From positions 1 to 64,000 of the forward strand of contig DGLA01000026.1 of the NCBI GenBank assembly GCA_002387205.1: a DNA stretch of 64,000 bases, given 5' to 3'. Both the position numbers and the translations under genes were made by a program. Each line of letters opens with the position of its first letter. Position 1 is the first letter of the stretch. The notes beneath the pieces are model-generated. The model did no database searches and was not told where the DNA came from. It was given only the letters and a program-made list of their open reading frames with translations. The stretch is from Stutzerimonas stutzeri (GTDB taxonomy: Bacteria; Pseudomonadota; Gammaproteobacteria; Pseudomonadales; Pseudomonadaceae). Shown piece by piece: positions 41,373-50,616 of the stretch.

Positions 41373-42683
41373 TCATAGATCCCTGTCCAGCTGCGCCGTC
41401 ATTTCGCTTATGACGATGGCATTGATGCTCCTTAACAGCCTTACCTCCCCAGCCAGCGTGGCGCCGAGCTCTGGACGCTGCTGCAGAATTTCTTCGTTCT
41501 GGCGCATCACTTCATTCAACAGCTTCGGTGCTTCCATGCGCACCTTGTCTACCAGTTTGCGGAGGGTGTCGCGGGCGGTGGTTGGCTTGATGCCCATGGC
41601 TTCGCCTGCGGTGACGAGCAGTGGCGCGGTGATTACGGTCAGGCGCTGTGTGCCTTGGATTGGCCAAGCCAGGGAGGCTTGCTCCGGCCATTGATCGCGG
41701 TCGCATGCCCGGGTGCCGTAGACCGCCGTGCACAGCAGGTCGTAGAAGGGCGACAGGTGTACGCCTCTGGCGGACATCAGAAAGCTGAGGTTTTTCAGGT
41801 GGGCGTCCTCATTGCCGACCAGGACGTTGAAGAGCAGCCATTGGAACAGACGCAGCCTGGCCAGAGCTGCCGGTCGGCACCGGTTGGCCAGTGCTGCAAT
41901 GCGCTCGATGCTGCCGGCGCTGTACTTGAATTCACGGGATAGGCCGTCCAGCTGGCAGGCGTCGATACAGTGAAGGCGGCTCCAGCGATGCTCCCGTTCC
42001 ATGCGGTCGAAGCGCTCGATGAGGTAGACAGGCTGCGGTACATACAAGCGGTGCACGCGGGGTACAGGCAAGCCAACCCGCTCAGCCAGCCTCATCACGA
42101 ACCACTCGTTGATCACGGTGTGCGGCCAGGCATCGTCTGGGTGATCGGGCTTGAGTATGTGGGTCGAGGGCTCGCTGCCAGTGGGCTCAAGTAGCTGGCC
42201 ATCTCGGTAGACGATGGCCACCTTGTGTTGAGCGCCCGCGAGGGACATCTTCTTGGCGGCGCGCTCGGCCAGAGGAATCTTCGGCATCGCCAATATGCGC
42301 GTCGACAGTTCGGCATCGGGCAGCAACTGAGTGCTCCCAGGCGACGGCGCTTGCCCGGGTGGCAGCAGCGTGAGGGAGCCTGCCGATTCCGCGCCAAAAT
42401 GCTGCAGCAGCGCGAAGGCATCCTCAATCGCTGCGCCTGCGGCCTTTGCCATCAGCTGTCGCTGACCTTCTTCAGGCAGCAGGTTATCGAAATACCACTG
42501 CACCGGGCGGGTAGTAGAGCCGTCGAAATGCTCTTCGGCCTGCAAGGGCAGTAGCGGGCACAAGGGATGCGCCAAGGGATCGGCCAGCCAGCGCTCGTCA
42601 TAGCGAAAGGCCCAGAGCCCGTTGCGCTCGCGCAGGATGCCCAGGGACGCCTGGTTGATCCAGACATGGAGCGACCGTTCCAT
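41373..42683 (-). CDS. hipA: HipA-type serine/threonine kinase toxin
   Basis: Toxin of a type II system; HipA kinases phosphorylate aminoacyl-tRNA synthetases (GltX in E. coli) and induce dormancy. All key elements are intact in the 436 residues: gating-loop serine S147 in SLAGAQHK, ATP-lysine in HILKPD (K178), catalytic loop VGNEDAHLKN with D293 and N298, and metal-binding D315 in FYDLL. The N-terminal subdomain-1 (residues 1-110) is present, so it is the full-length form rather than a split HipS/HipT type. The ATG overlaps the antitoxin stop by one base. Confidence 0.92.
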   Translation of the reverse strand: MERSLHVWINQASLGILRERNGLWAFRYDERWLADPLAHPLCPLLPLQAEEHFDGSTTRPVQWYFDNLLPEEGQRQLMAKAAGAAIEDAFALLQHFGAESAGSLTLLPPGQAPSPGSTQLLPDAELSTRILAMPKIPLAERAAKKMSLAGAQHKVAIVYRDGQLLEPTGSEPSTHILKPDHPDDAWPHTVINEWFVMRLAERVGLPVPRVHRLYVPQPVYLIERFDRMEREHRWSRLHCIDACQLDGLSREFKYSAGSIERIAALANRCRPAALARLRLFQWLLFNVLVGNEDAHLKNLSFLMSARGVHLSPFYDLLCTAVYGTRACDRDQWPEQASLAWPIQGTQRLTVITAPLLVTAGEAMGIKPTTARDTLRKLVDKVRMEAPKLLNEVMRQNEEILQQRPELGATLAGEVRLLRSINAIVISEMTAQLDRDL

Positions 42684-43012
42684 CAGTTTGCCTCGTGCCT
42701 GGGTGTATCACTGTTGGGAGCGGCCGACTTGTTCTGCTCGGCCCGCGTCTTGTTCTGCGTGTCTGCCAGCCGCTTGGAGATGGCGTCGGCGAAGGGTTCG
42801 GGCACTTCGATGGTGACATTCAGACCGAGCTCCTGAAGGACCTGGAACAGCTTGCCCCATTGCACGGTCTCCCCGCCGCGCTCCACCTTTCCGAGGAAGT
42901 TTTCAGACACGCCGATGATGCCCGCCGCGTCGTCCTGCCGGATGTGCATGGCCTTGCGGCTCGCCCGAATGAGCGCACCCACTTGCTCGGCGGATGTGAT
43001 ATCGATCTTCAT
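42683..43012 (-). CDS. hipB: HipB-type HTH antitoxin
   Basis: Xre-family DNA-binding antitoxin of 109 residues. Helix-turn-helix is seen as IRASRKAMHIRQDDAAGIIG then VSENFLGKVERG (about 13-45); a charged, probably unstructured C-terminal tail (about 80-109) follows. It neutralises the kinase encoded next to it and represses its own operon, most likely through the three dyads upstream. The start at 43012 is chosen because the promoter at 43077-43105 excludes the upstream codon at 43105. Confidence 0.9.
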   Translation of the reverse strand: MKIDITSAEQVGALIRASRKAMHIRQDDAAGIIGVSENFLGKVERGGETVQWGKLFQVLQELGLNVTIEVPEPFADAISKRLADTQNKTRAEQNKSAAPNSDTPRHEAN

Positions 43013-43059
43013 GGATGCCCTTATCGCCTCGCAGACTCGCCAATAAATAGTGGAAGAGA

Positions 43060-43077
43060 TCCACATGATCGTGCGGA
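43060..43077. promoter_or_regulatory. hipBA operator 1
   Basis: Dyad TCCACA-TGATCG-TGCGGA, one mismatch between arms. It lies directly downstream of the -10 box, over the likely transcription start, so a bound HipB would block RNA polymerase. Confidence 0.75.
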
Positions 43078-43105
43078 TAATAGTTGGCAAGGCGAGGCTT
43101 TTCAA
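43077..43105 (-). promoter_or_regulatory. hipBA promoter
   Basis: Minus-strand -35 TTGAAA (43105-43100), a 17-base spacer and -10 TATTAT (43082-43077), a near-consensus sigma-70 promoter 65 bases before the hipB start. It is framed by operator 1 on the downstream side and operator 2 on the upstream side. Confidence 0.75.
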
Positions 43106-43109
43106 TTAT

Positions 43110-43127
43110 TCCGCATGATCGTGCGGA
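43110..43127. promoter_or_regulatory. hipBA operator 2
   Basis: Perfect dyad TCCGCA-TGATCG-TGCGGA, four bases upstream of the -35 box. Starts exactly 50 bases from operator 1. Confidence 0.75.
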
Positions 43128-43159
43128 TTTCTATCTAGCTCAACTGGGCGCGCTAATTA

Positions 43160-43177
43160 TCCGCACAGACGTGAGGA
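43160..43177. promoter_or_regulatory. hipBA operator 3
   Basis: Dyad TCCGCA-CAGACG-TGAGGA, one mismatch between arms. Starts exactly 50 bases from operator 2 and has a diverged centre. The remainder of the non-coding stretch, 43178-43441, shows nothing else recognisable. Confidence 0.65.
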
Positions 43178-43441
43178 TTCGAACGAGGGCATCGGTTATG
43201 AAGGGTGGCGGGGTTGGTTGGATATTGCGGTATACCCTTGATCGAAACGCGATTTGGGCCTGCGCGAGTGGCGGCAGGCGAGACGCGCCATGCAATGATG
43301 CCCGTGGCGTCGAACCCACAGGCGAGGGCGGCCGCCGGCTGTTCACAACCGGCGCGCCAGGCACGGATTAGCTTTTCGGGGCGTAATTCCAGCGGCCGCC
43401 CTTGTGTGTGGCGCCTTTCCGGCCCCTTACAGGACAACAGG

Positions 43442-43813
43442 ATGCTCCCGAGCAAACGCGACCAGGCCCGCATCGAGCGGCAACTGTCCCGCTGCCTTAC
43501 CGATGCCTGCGAAGCGGCCAAGGCACAGATCGCCGGCTTCAGCTGGCTCACCCATGAGGTGGACTACGACCGCTTTCCTGAAAGTCTGCAGATCACCTGG
43601 ATCTTCGCCACCGAGGCGCAGAAAACCGATGCGCTCGCCCAGGGGCAGGACGCCCTTATGCGAACCCTCACCCGAGCGGCGCTGGATCAAGCGGGAATCG
43701 ACATGGAGAAACTGATCGCACCGGTGCGCTTCGATAGCGAAGAAGCCTGCAAACGCTCCGATGGTGGAGATTGGCAGCGTCGCTTGGCCCGTAGCGCCAC
43801 GACCTGGCACTGA
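43442..43813 (+). CDS. conserved-looking protein of unknown function
   Basis: A 123-residue soluble protein: basic N-terminus (MLPSKRDQARIERQLSR), then a mixed alpha-beta core containing FPESLQITWIFATEA. ATG at 43442 with AGGA seven bases upstream; codon use is chromosomal. I do not recognise a domain with confidence. Converges on the MFS gene, 30 bases apart. Confidence 0.7.
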   Translation: MLPSKRDQARIERQLSRCLTDACEAAKAQIAGFSWLTHEVDYDRFPESLQITWIFATEAQKTDALAQGQDALMRTLTRAALDQAGIDMEKLIAPVRFDSEEACKRSDGGDWQRRLARSATTWH

Positions 43814-43843
43814 GCGCAGCGAAGGATATCGAGCGCGTCCTGC

Positions 43844-45001
43844 TTATCGAGCGGGTTGCTGCCTTATGTCGCCGACGGCCTTATTGAGCGGACGGATGCT
43901 GGCGATACACGCCACCGCCGCAAAGGTCGCCAGCGCGAAGGTCGCTCCTGTCAGGTTGAGGACAGCCCCGAACAGCGGCGTGCCGACGCTTTGGCCGAGT
44001 GCAAGGACCAGAAAGGGAATACCGAGGCCGAGATCAGGACGGTCAGGCAGCAGGTCGATGCCCTGGATCAGGTAGGTGCCGCTCGAGACGATATACGCCG
44101 CGCCAAAAAGGCTCATGGCTGTAAATCCATAAGCGGGCGAGAAGTACGCCGCCAGCAGGCCAGCCGTCCCGACCGCCATTCCGGACAGGGCCAGGCCCTG
44201 AACTCGCCGGGTGCCGAAGCGGTTGGTCAGCAGGCCGGTCAGTGAGCCGCTGATACCCGCCGCGCCCAACGCAATCCAGGCCCAGGCGATAAGGGCGTCA
44301 GTGAAGCTGAACTCCTCGCGCAGGATGTCCGCGCCGAAGGTCCAGATTGCAGTGCTGGAAAGGCCCATCAGAAACGCACTCACACAAAGCGCAAGTAGGC
44401 CCGGCCGCTTCAGGATCACGAGGGAAAACCCTTTGCCTCCATCATGGTCCGCGCCAGCAGGCATGGCGAACCACAGCCATACCGACACGCCCGCGCCAAT
44501 GAAGGCGAACAGGGTGTAAAGCTCGCGCCAGGCGCCGGCGGCCAGCAGCGCTGCCAGACCGGAAAACACGATCCCGGCGGCCGTTCCCGCGTTGATCGTC
44601 CCGTTCGCCTTGGGCCGGTCCTGATGGCTGAACTGCTTGGCAACTGCGCAGGCGAGTGGTGGGGACGTCAGCCCGGTGCTCAATCCAGCCAGCGCGATGC
44701 CCAAGCCCAGCGTCCATCCCGAACTGGAGATGGCAACCAGAGCCATGCCGCAGGTTGCGGCAAGACCTGCCAGCACCGCGATGATACGGGGGCCGAGCCT
44801 GCCGTTTGCCAGGAAGGTGAAAACGATGCCCAGGCAGTAGGCCATAAAGGCGCTGCCGCCGATCCATCCGGCGGCGGTTACATCCAGGGAGAGGTCCGCG
44901 CGGATCTGCGGCAGCAGCAAGCCATAGGCGAAGCGTGCCAGACCGTAGGAAAGGGCCGTCAATGCGAACGCAGCGGCGACCAGATTGAGTCTGCGTTTCA
45001 C
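43844..45001 (-). CDS. MFS transporter
   Basis: Inner-membrane major facilitator of 385 residues with about 12 helices; resembles the YbfB/YjiJ-like group (opening LARFAYGLLLPQIRADLSL). The start is a GTG at 45001 overlapping the tetR stop (GTGA), so the pair is translationally coupled; the frame is open further upstream but that part lies inside tetR. Likely exports a small molecule sensed by the TetR protein. Substrate unknown. Confidence 0.87.
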   Translation of the reverse strand: MKRRLNLVAAAFALTALSYGLARFAYGLLLPQIRADLSLDVTAAGWIGGSAFMAYCLGIVFTFLANGRLGPRIIAVLAGLAATCGMALVAISSSGWTLGLGIALAGLSTGLTSPPLACAVAKQFSHQDRPKANGTINAGTAAGIVFSGLAALLAAGAWRELYTLFAFIGAGVSVWLWFAMPAGADHDGGKGFSLVILKRPGLLALCVSAFLMGLSSTAIWTFGADILREEFSFTDALIAWAWIALGAAGISGSLTGLLTNRFGTRRVQGLALSGMAVGTAGLLAAYFSPAYGFTAMSLFGAAYIVSSGTYLIQGIDLLPDRPDLGLGIPFLVLALGQSVGTPLFGAVLNLTGATFALATFAAVACIASIRPLNKAVGDIRQQPAR

Positions 45002-45546
45002 GAAAGACGCTCGCTGGCATGGGCGAGCAGCGCCAGCGCCGCACCCTTGGCATCCTCGATGACCGAAGCGCTCGCCACGCTGGCCGCGGCAGTGGCGCCT
45101 TCGAAGAGTAACCAGACCTGGGTGGCGAGCTGCGCATCGTCCTGACCAAAGGCAAGCCGGACGCGGCGGGCGACCTCGGCGCGAAATTCGTCCTTTTGCT
45201 GGTGCACGAGCGAGACGATCGCCTCGCACGCCGACGCATATTCGCTGCGTGCCCTGAGCAACATGCAGCCACGCGAACCGTGGGTCTGCATCCAGGTCGC
45301 AAGCGTATCGAACAGCACGCCGACGGGATCGGCATCCTCGGGGTCCACTTCAAGCAGGTCCATGAACGCACGGTGCCGTGCCTCTAGCACGGCAATGACA
45401 AGACCGTCACGGGAGCCGAAGTGCTTGTAGAGCGTGCGGGTGGAAACCCCGGACGGCGCGATCACGCGATCGATGCCGATACCCCGGAAACCCTCTGCCT
45501 CGAAGATGCGGACTGCGCCCGCGATCATTTCAGTTCGTTTATCCAT
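44998..45546 (-). CDS. TetR family transcriptional regulator
   Basis: 182 residues. N-terminal HTH (about 9-50: GAVRIFEAEGFRGIGIDRVI, then SGVSTRTLYKHFGSRDGLV) with a ligand-binding helical C-terminal domain holding several cysteines, one in GSRGCMLL. It precedes and overlaps the MFS gene, and a 22-bp palindrome lies 8 bases before its ATG, so it most likely represses its own operon until an inducer binds. Confidence 0.9.
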   Translation of the reverse strand: MDKRTEMIAGAVRIFEAEGFRGIGIDRVIAPSGVSTRTLYKHFGSRDGLVIAVLEARHRAFMDLLEVDPEDADPVGVLFDTLATWMQTHGSRGCMLLRARSEYASACEAIVSLVHQQKDEFRAEVARRVRLAFGQDDAQLATQVWLLFEGATAAASVASASVIEDAKGAALALLAHASERLS

Positions 45547-45554
45547 GGGCCTGA

Positions 45555-45576
45555 GTGTAAAGAGATCGTTTTACAC
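45555..45576. promoter_or_regulatory. TetR operator palindrome
   Basis: Perfect 7-base arms GTGTAAA / TTTACAC around GAGATCGT, just before the tetR start codon. Position and symmetry fit an autorepression site. Confidence 0.7.
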
Positions 45577-45648
45577 GTCAACCCTATGTGTGATCCGTTT
45601 GGCGCTTCGAGGTATCTACAGCTAGCTAGGTAGCCAGGACATGACGCG

Positions 45649-45743
45649 CGGAAAAGACTTCGCCGCTTTTCACCCCATGCAATGCGCGGTGTCGGCAACG
45701 GACGTGGAGTGGCGTAGGGTGGACAACGCTGCGCTTGCCCACC
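45649..45743. repeat. further copy of the mosaic hairpin repeats
   Basis: A GCGCGGAAAAG...GCCGCTTTTC unit (45649-45690) followed by a diverged GTAGGGTGGACAACGC unit at 45714-45743, the same two units and order as at 39524-39628. Fills the space between tetR and the ABC exporter; 45577-45873 holds no other visible feature. Confidence 0.6.
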
Positions 45744-45873
45744 CATGCGAATCGACGAGTAGCGGATGTGGTTGGCGAAACGCTCGCGGGCTCGGGGCGT
45801 CCAACCGACATGCCGCGCCCGAGCGGTGTTTGGGAATGTCGCCCGCCCACCTCGCCACAAAGCAGACCTCCTC

Positions 45874-47709
<1,836 letters not shown>

Positions 47710-47733
47710 TGCGGAGCGAAAGGGTGAACCACG

Positions 47734-47932
47734 ATGAAGGTGTTGGTGCTCACGGGTGCCGAATCTGCCGGCAATAGCTGCCAACCCGAGGTTGCACAAC
47801 GTTGGGGTTTCCATGAGGCCTGCCGCACCTGGCTCGAGCGCCGCGAACTGCCTTTCGTGGAGAATCGCCGGAGACTGGGCCAGTCGTGAGGCGTTCGTCA
47901 TCTCCCAGGTCCGCGCACTGCTAAGGCAATAG
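47734..47932 (+). pseudogene. remnant of a NadR-like ATPase gene
   Basis: The start MKVLVLTGAESAGNS is like the NadR-type P-loop opening (GPESSGKS), but the lysine is replaced by N. After about 16 codons the frame jumps to LERRELPFVE, which belongs near the C-terminus of that family, so the centre is deleted. One extra A in GTGGAGAATCGCC then shifts the frame; without it the text reads VEIAGDWASREAF and continues to a stop at 47930-47932. The 51-codon open frame that remains is therefore debris. It lies 24 bases after the ABC exporter on the same strand. Confidence 0.65.
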
Positions 47933-48108
47933 CGATTCATGGGCTCGACGGCGGAAGTGCGTCTCCCGCAAGCGTTCAAGTAAAGAGCCACTATGCAGTT
48001 AGGTTTCTCTTCACAACTTAATAGCGAAACTAACGAAGGCAAACAGCCACTCCGTTCGGTTATATTCTGCAGGCCAGTCACAACTAATAAAATCTTGGTG
48101 AGATAAGC

Positions 48109-48402
48109 ATGACGGACGCAATAAAGATTAATACCGAACGGTTAACCGATACGCTAAACGAACTTAGGCTTAATCGCAGCGAGGCGTTGACCACCGAGAT
48201 CATCGATCGATACATGGGTGGGTTTCATCAGAACAAGGGTGTTCCAGTATCTGATTCGTGGAACGCACAATTCGGTAAGTACCTCAAGGCGCACCACGCC
48301 GAACTGGATATACGAGAGATTGCACCAAACCAACGAGTCGAGGTGAATAACGGCTTTACTTCGGCTTCGTTATGGGCCCTTAGCAACCGAATTACTGAAT
48401 AG
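48109..48402 (+). CDS. small AT-rich orphan protein
   Basis: 97 residues, soluble, no membrane segment or recognised domain (MTDAIKINTERLTDTLNELR ...). GGTGAGA lies before the ATG, TATATT sits about 50 bases upstream and a clear hairpin follows, so a self-contained gene is plausible. Base use is far more AT-rich than its neighbours, suggesting recent acquisition. The preceding 47933-48108 has no gene. Confidence 0.65.
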   Translation: MTDAIKINTERLTDTLNELRLNRSEALTTEIIDRYMGGFHQNKGVPVSDSWNAQFGKYLKAHHAELDIREIAPNQRVEVNNGFTSASLWALSNRITE

Positions 48403-48447
48403 TTAGCTTGGCTTAATTGAGTCCTCTCTATAACTTTTTCAGTAAAG

Positions 48448-48472
48448 CCTGGCGAGCGTTTAGTTCGCCAGG
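48448..48472 (+). terminator. terminator hairpin
   Basis: Perfect 8-bp stem CCTGGCGA / TCGCCAGG with a 9-base loop, between the orphan gene and the convergent nucleotidase gene. Downstream GGCGGTTTCTCT gives only a weak T tract; it may work in both directions. Confidence 0.6.
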
Positions 48473-48498
48473 GCGGTTTCTCTAGAACAAACGTCGTA

Positions 48499-50316
48499 TC
48501 AATCCACCTGCTGAATCCGTCCCTCAACCGCAGCGGTAAATGGCTGCGGCAATGCGTCGATGTGATCCACCAGCGCATCCAGGTCCACCGGGCCGACGAC
48601 GCGGTTCTGGCCTTCGGTGAGCACGGTGAAGTTGTCGCCGCCGCCGGCGAGGAAGGAGTTGACCGTCACGCGGTAGGTCGCCGCCGGGTTGATGGGCGCG
48701 CCGCTGGCATCGCGCATTTCGATCACGCGGGTGCCCACGGGGCGGCTGGCGGACCAGCTGTAGCGGATGCCGGAAGGCTTGAGCAGGCGCGCATAGCTCT
48801 GGCCGAGCCACTGCTGTTCGAGCAGGGTTTTGATCTGCGCGCCGGTCAGATCCATGGAAACCAGATCGTTGGCGAATGGCTGGATGGCGAACAGCTCGCC
48901 CCAGGTCACTTCACCGCTGTCCAGATCCGCGCGAATGCCGCCCGGATTCATGAAGCTGATTTGCGCATCGGTGGCCACGCGTTGGGCATCGGCAATCAGG
49001 TTACCCAGGGCCGATTCACCCGCCGGTGTTTCAGTGCGGGTGAGCCCATTTTGTGCAAGCCCCACCACGCGCGCGACCAGAGGTTCGACCCGAGCGTCGG
49101 CCTGCGCCACCAGCGCGGCGACCTGCGGGTCCGGCGTGAGCCCGGCGCCCTGGTCGGCCCAGGTGGTCATCACCGCAGCGGACTTTTCCACGATGTCGCG
49201 GCTGCGGCGGCTGACCTGGAGCTGGATGTCGGCATAGGCGGTGCCGGCCGAGAAGGCCTGGGTCACGAGGATCGGCTTGCCATTGGCATTGGGCACCAGC
49301 GCGTTGGTAAAGCCATGGGAGTGACCGGAAATGACCACATCCACTTCGTCGTCGAGGCGCTCGATGATGTCGACTACCGGGCCGGTGACGGTGTCGGCTT
49401 CTGGGTTGGTCGGGCCGTCATAGCTGGTCTGCCGGCCACCCTGGTGCAGCGCGACGACAATGGCGCGTACACCGTGTCGGCGCAGCTCGGCCACGGACTG
49501 GTTGATGGCGTCCGCCTCGTCGACGAAACGCAGCCCGGCGACGCCTGAAGGCGAGACGATGGAAGGGGTTTCCTTGAGCACGGCGCCGATCACGCCGATG
49601 CGCACGCCGCCGGCGTTGTAGATGGAGTAGGGCGGCAGCAGAGGTTCGCCGGTGGACCGATCGATGACGTTGCTCGACACCGTGGGATAACGCGCGCCCT
49701 TCCATTGGTCTTCGAGGAAAGGCCCGTTGGCATGGTTGCCGCCGGTAAGCTGGCGCAGCAGCTCCGTCCTGCCGTTATCGAACTCGTGGTTGCCGAGCGT
49801 GCCGATCAGGTTGCAGCGTTGCTGGGCGAAGGGCTGCGCATTGCGCGGCATGTCCAGCTGGCGGCTGAACGGCCGGCAATGCGGGTTGGCCAGCAGGTTG
49901 AAGAAGCTGATCGAGGGTTCGTCACGCAACAGGGCGGAGTTGGGTGGCGAGGCACCGACCTGGTCCCCGTCATGCACGATCAGCGTGTATTCGCCGCTGG
50001 CCGATTTCAGGTAGGACGCGAGCACCGCCGCGCCACCGGCAGGCCGGCCGGCGACGGTGCGCGGCGACAGTTGGCCGTGAAAGTCGTTGATGCTGAGCAG
50101 GTTGACCGAGACCACCGGCTCGACCCGCCAGTCGGGCGCGCGCCAGCTGCGACGCTCACTGGCACGCTGCCTGGCGTTCAGGCCTTCCAACTGCTGCTCG
50201 CGATAATCCCGTTCGATGGAGCCGTGCCCGGGCAGTGCCTGAGCCTGAGCCAGTGCGGGGGCGGAGAGGCCGATCAGGCTCGCCGCGAACAGCAGATCCA
50301 GTGCGCGTTTGTGCAT
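48499..50316 (-). CDS. 5'-nucleotidase / 2',3'-cyclic phosphodiesterase family protein
   Basis: Exported metallophosphoesterase of 605 residues. Signal peptide of about 24 residues (LLFAASLIGLSAPALAQA). Metal-site motifs NDFHGQ, GNHEFDNG and SGHSHG are intact, followed by the C-terminal 5'-nucleotidase substrate domain (FMNPGGIRADL, FLAGGGDNFTVL). Hydrolyses extracellular nucleotides for phosphate or nucleoside salvage. ATG 50316 has GAGGAAAGG upstream; upstream in-frame codons are not signal-like. Divergent from ktrB. Confidence 0.92.
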   Translation of the reverse strand: MHKRALDLLFAASLIGLSAPALAQAQALPGHGSIERDYREQQLEGLNARQRASERRSWRAPDWRVEPVVSVNLLSINDFHGQLSPRTVAGRPAGGAAVLASYLKSASGEYTLIVHDGDQVGASPPNSALLRDEPSISFFNLLANPHCRPFSRQLDMPRNAQPFAQQRCNLIGTLGNHEFDNGRTELLRQLTGGNHANGPFLEDQWKGARYPTVSSNVIDRSTGEPLLPPYSIYNAGGVRIGVIGAVLKETPSIVSPSGVAGLRFVDEADAINQSVAELRRHGVRAIVVALHQGGRQTSYDGPTNPEADTVTGPVVDIIERLDDEVDVVISGHSHGFTNALVPNANGKPILVTQAFSAGTAYADIQLQVSRRSRDIVEKSAAVMTTWADQGAGLTPDPQVAALVAQADARVEPLVARVVGLAQNGLTRTETPAGESALGNLIADAQRVATDAQISFMNPGGIRADLDSGEVTWGELFAIQPFANDLVSMDLTGAQIKTLLEQQWLGQSYARLLKPSGIRYSWSASRPVGTRVIEMRDASGAPINPAATYRVTVNSFLAGGGDNFTVLTEGQNRVVGPVDLDALVDHIDALPQPFTAAVEGRIQQVD

Positions 50317-50616
50317 TGTCCTTTCCTCGGTGCGGTGGGGTCGGACCGAAACTAGAAAGCGCCCGTGGCAGGTTGATGACCGACAGTTGGCGTTTTGACG
50401 AGAGGCGACCTGTGGCCTGTCCATCGCCAGCACATTGACGGCAGGCGACAGCGACCGGCGCTGGCAGCTTGGAATGCCGAGCAAGCGTGCCGGACCGCGC
50501 CGTTTCGATGCGCTTTTGCTATCGTGTCGGCCTCGTTACCGGGCTCGCTATTGCTCGGCGAACCCAGAATCCATACACCCACGATGGCCGAGCGTTCGGC
50601 CTCGCAATCGTTTTAG
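50317..50616. other. divergent intergenic region, nucleotidase and ktrB
   Basis: Holds the promoters of both genes. No operator or riboswitch-like fold was recognised by eye; a ktr leader with c-di-AMP sensing would not be expected in pseudomonads. Confidence 0.4.

Noticed and set aside
41171..41413. Possible 80-residue Arg-rich protein
   Set aside because: Runs from repeat-rich DNA into the 3' end of hipA, no ribosome binding site, no recognised family.
43060..43177. Short CRISPR-like array of three 18-bp repeats
   Set aside because: The repeats are dyads framing a promoter in front of hipB; operators explain them better.
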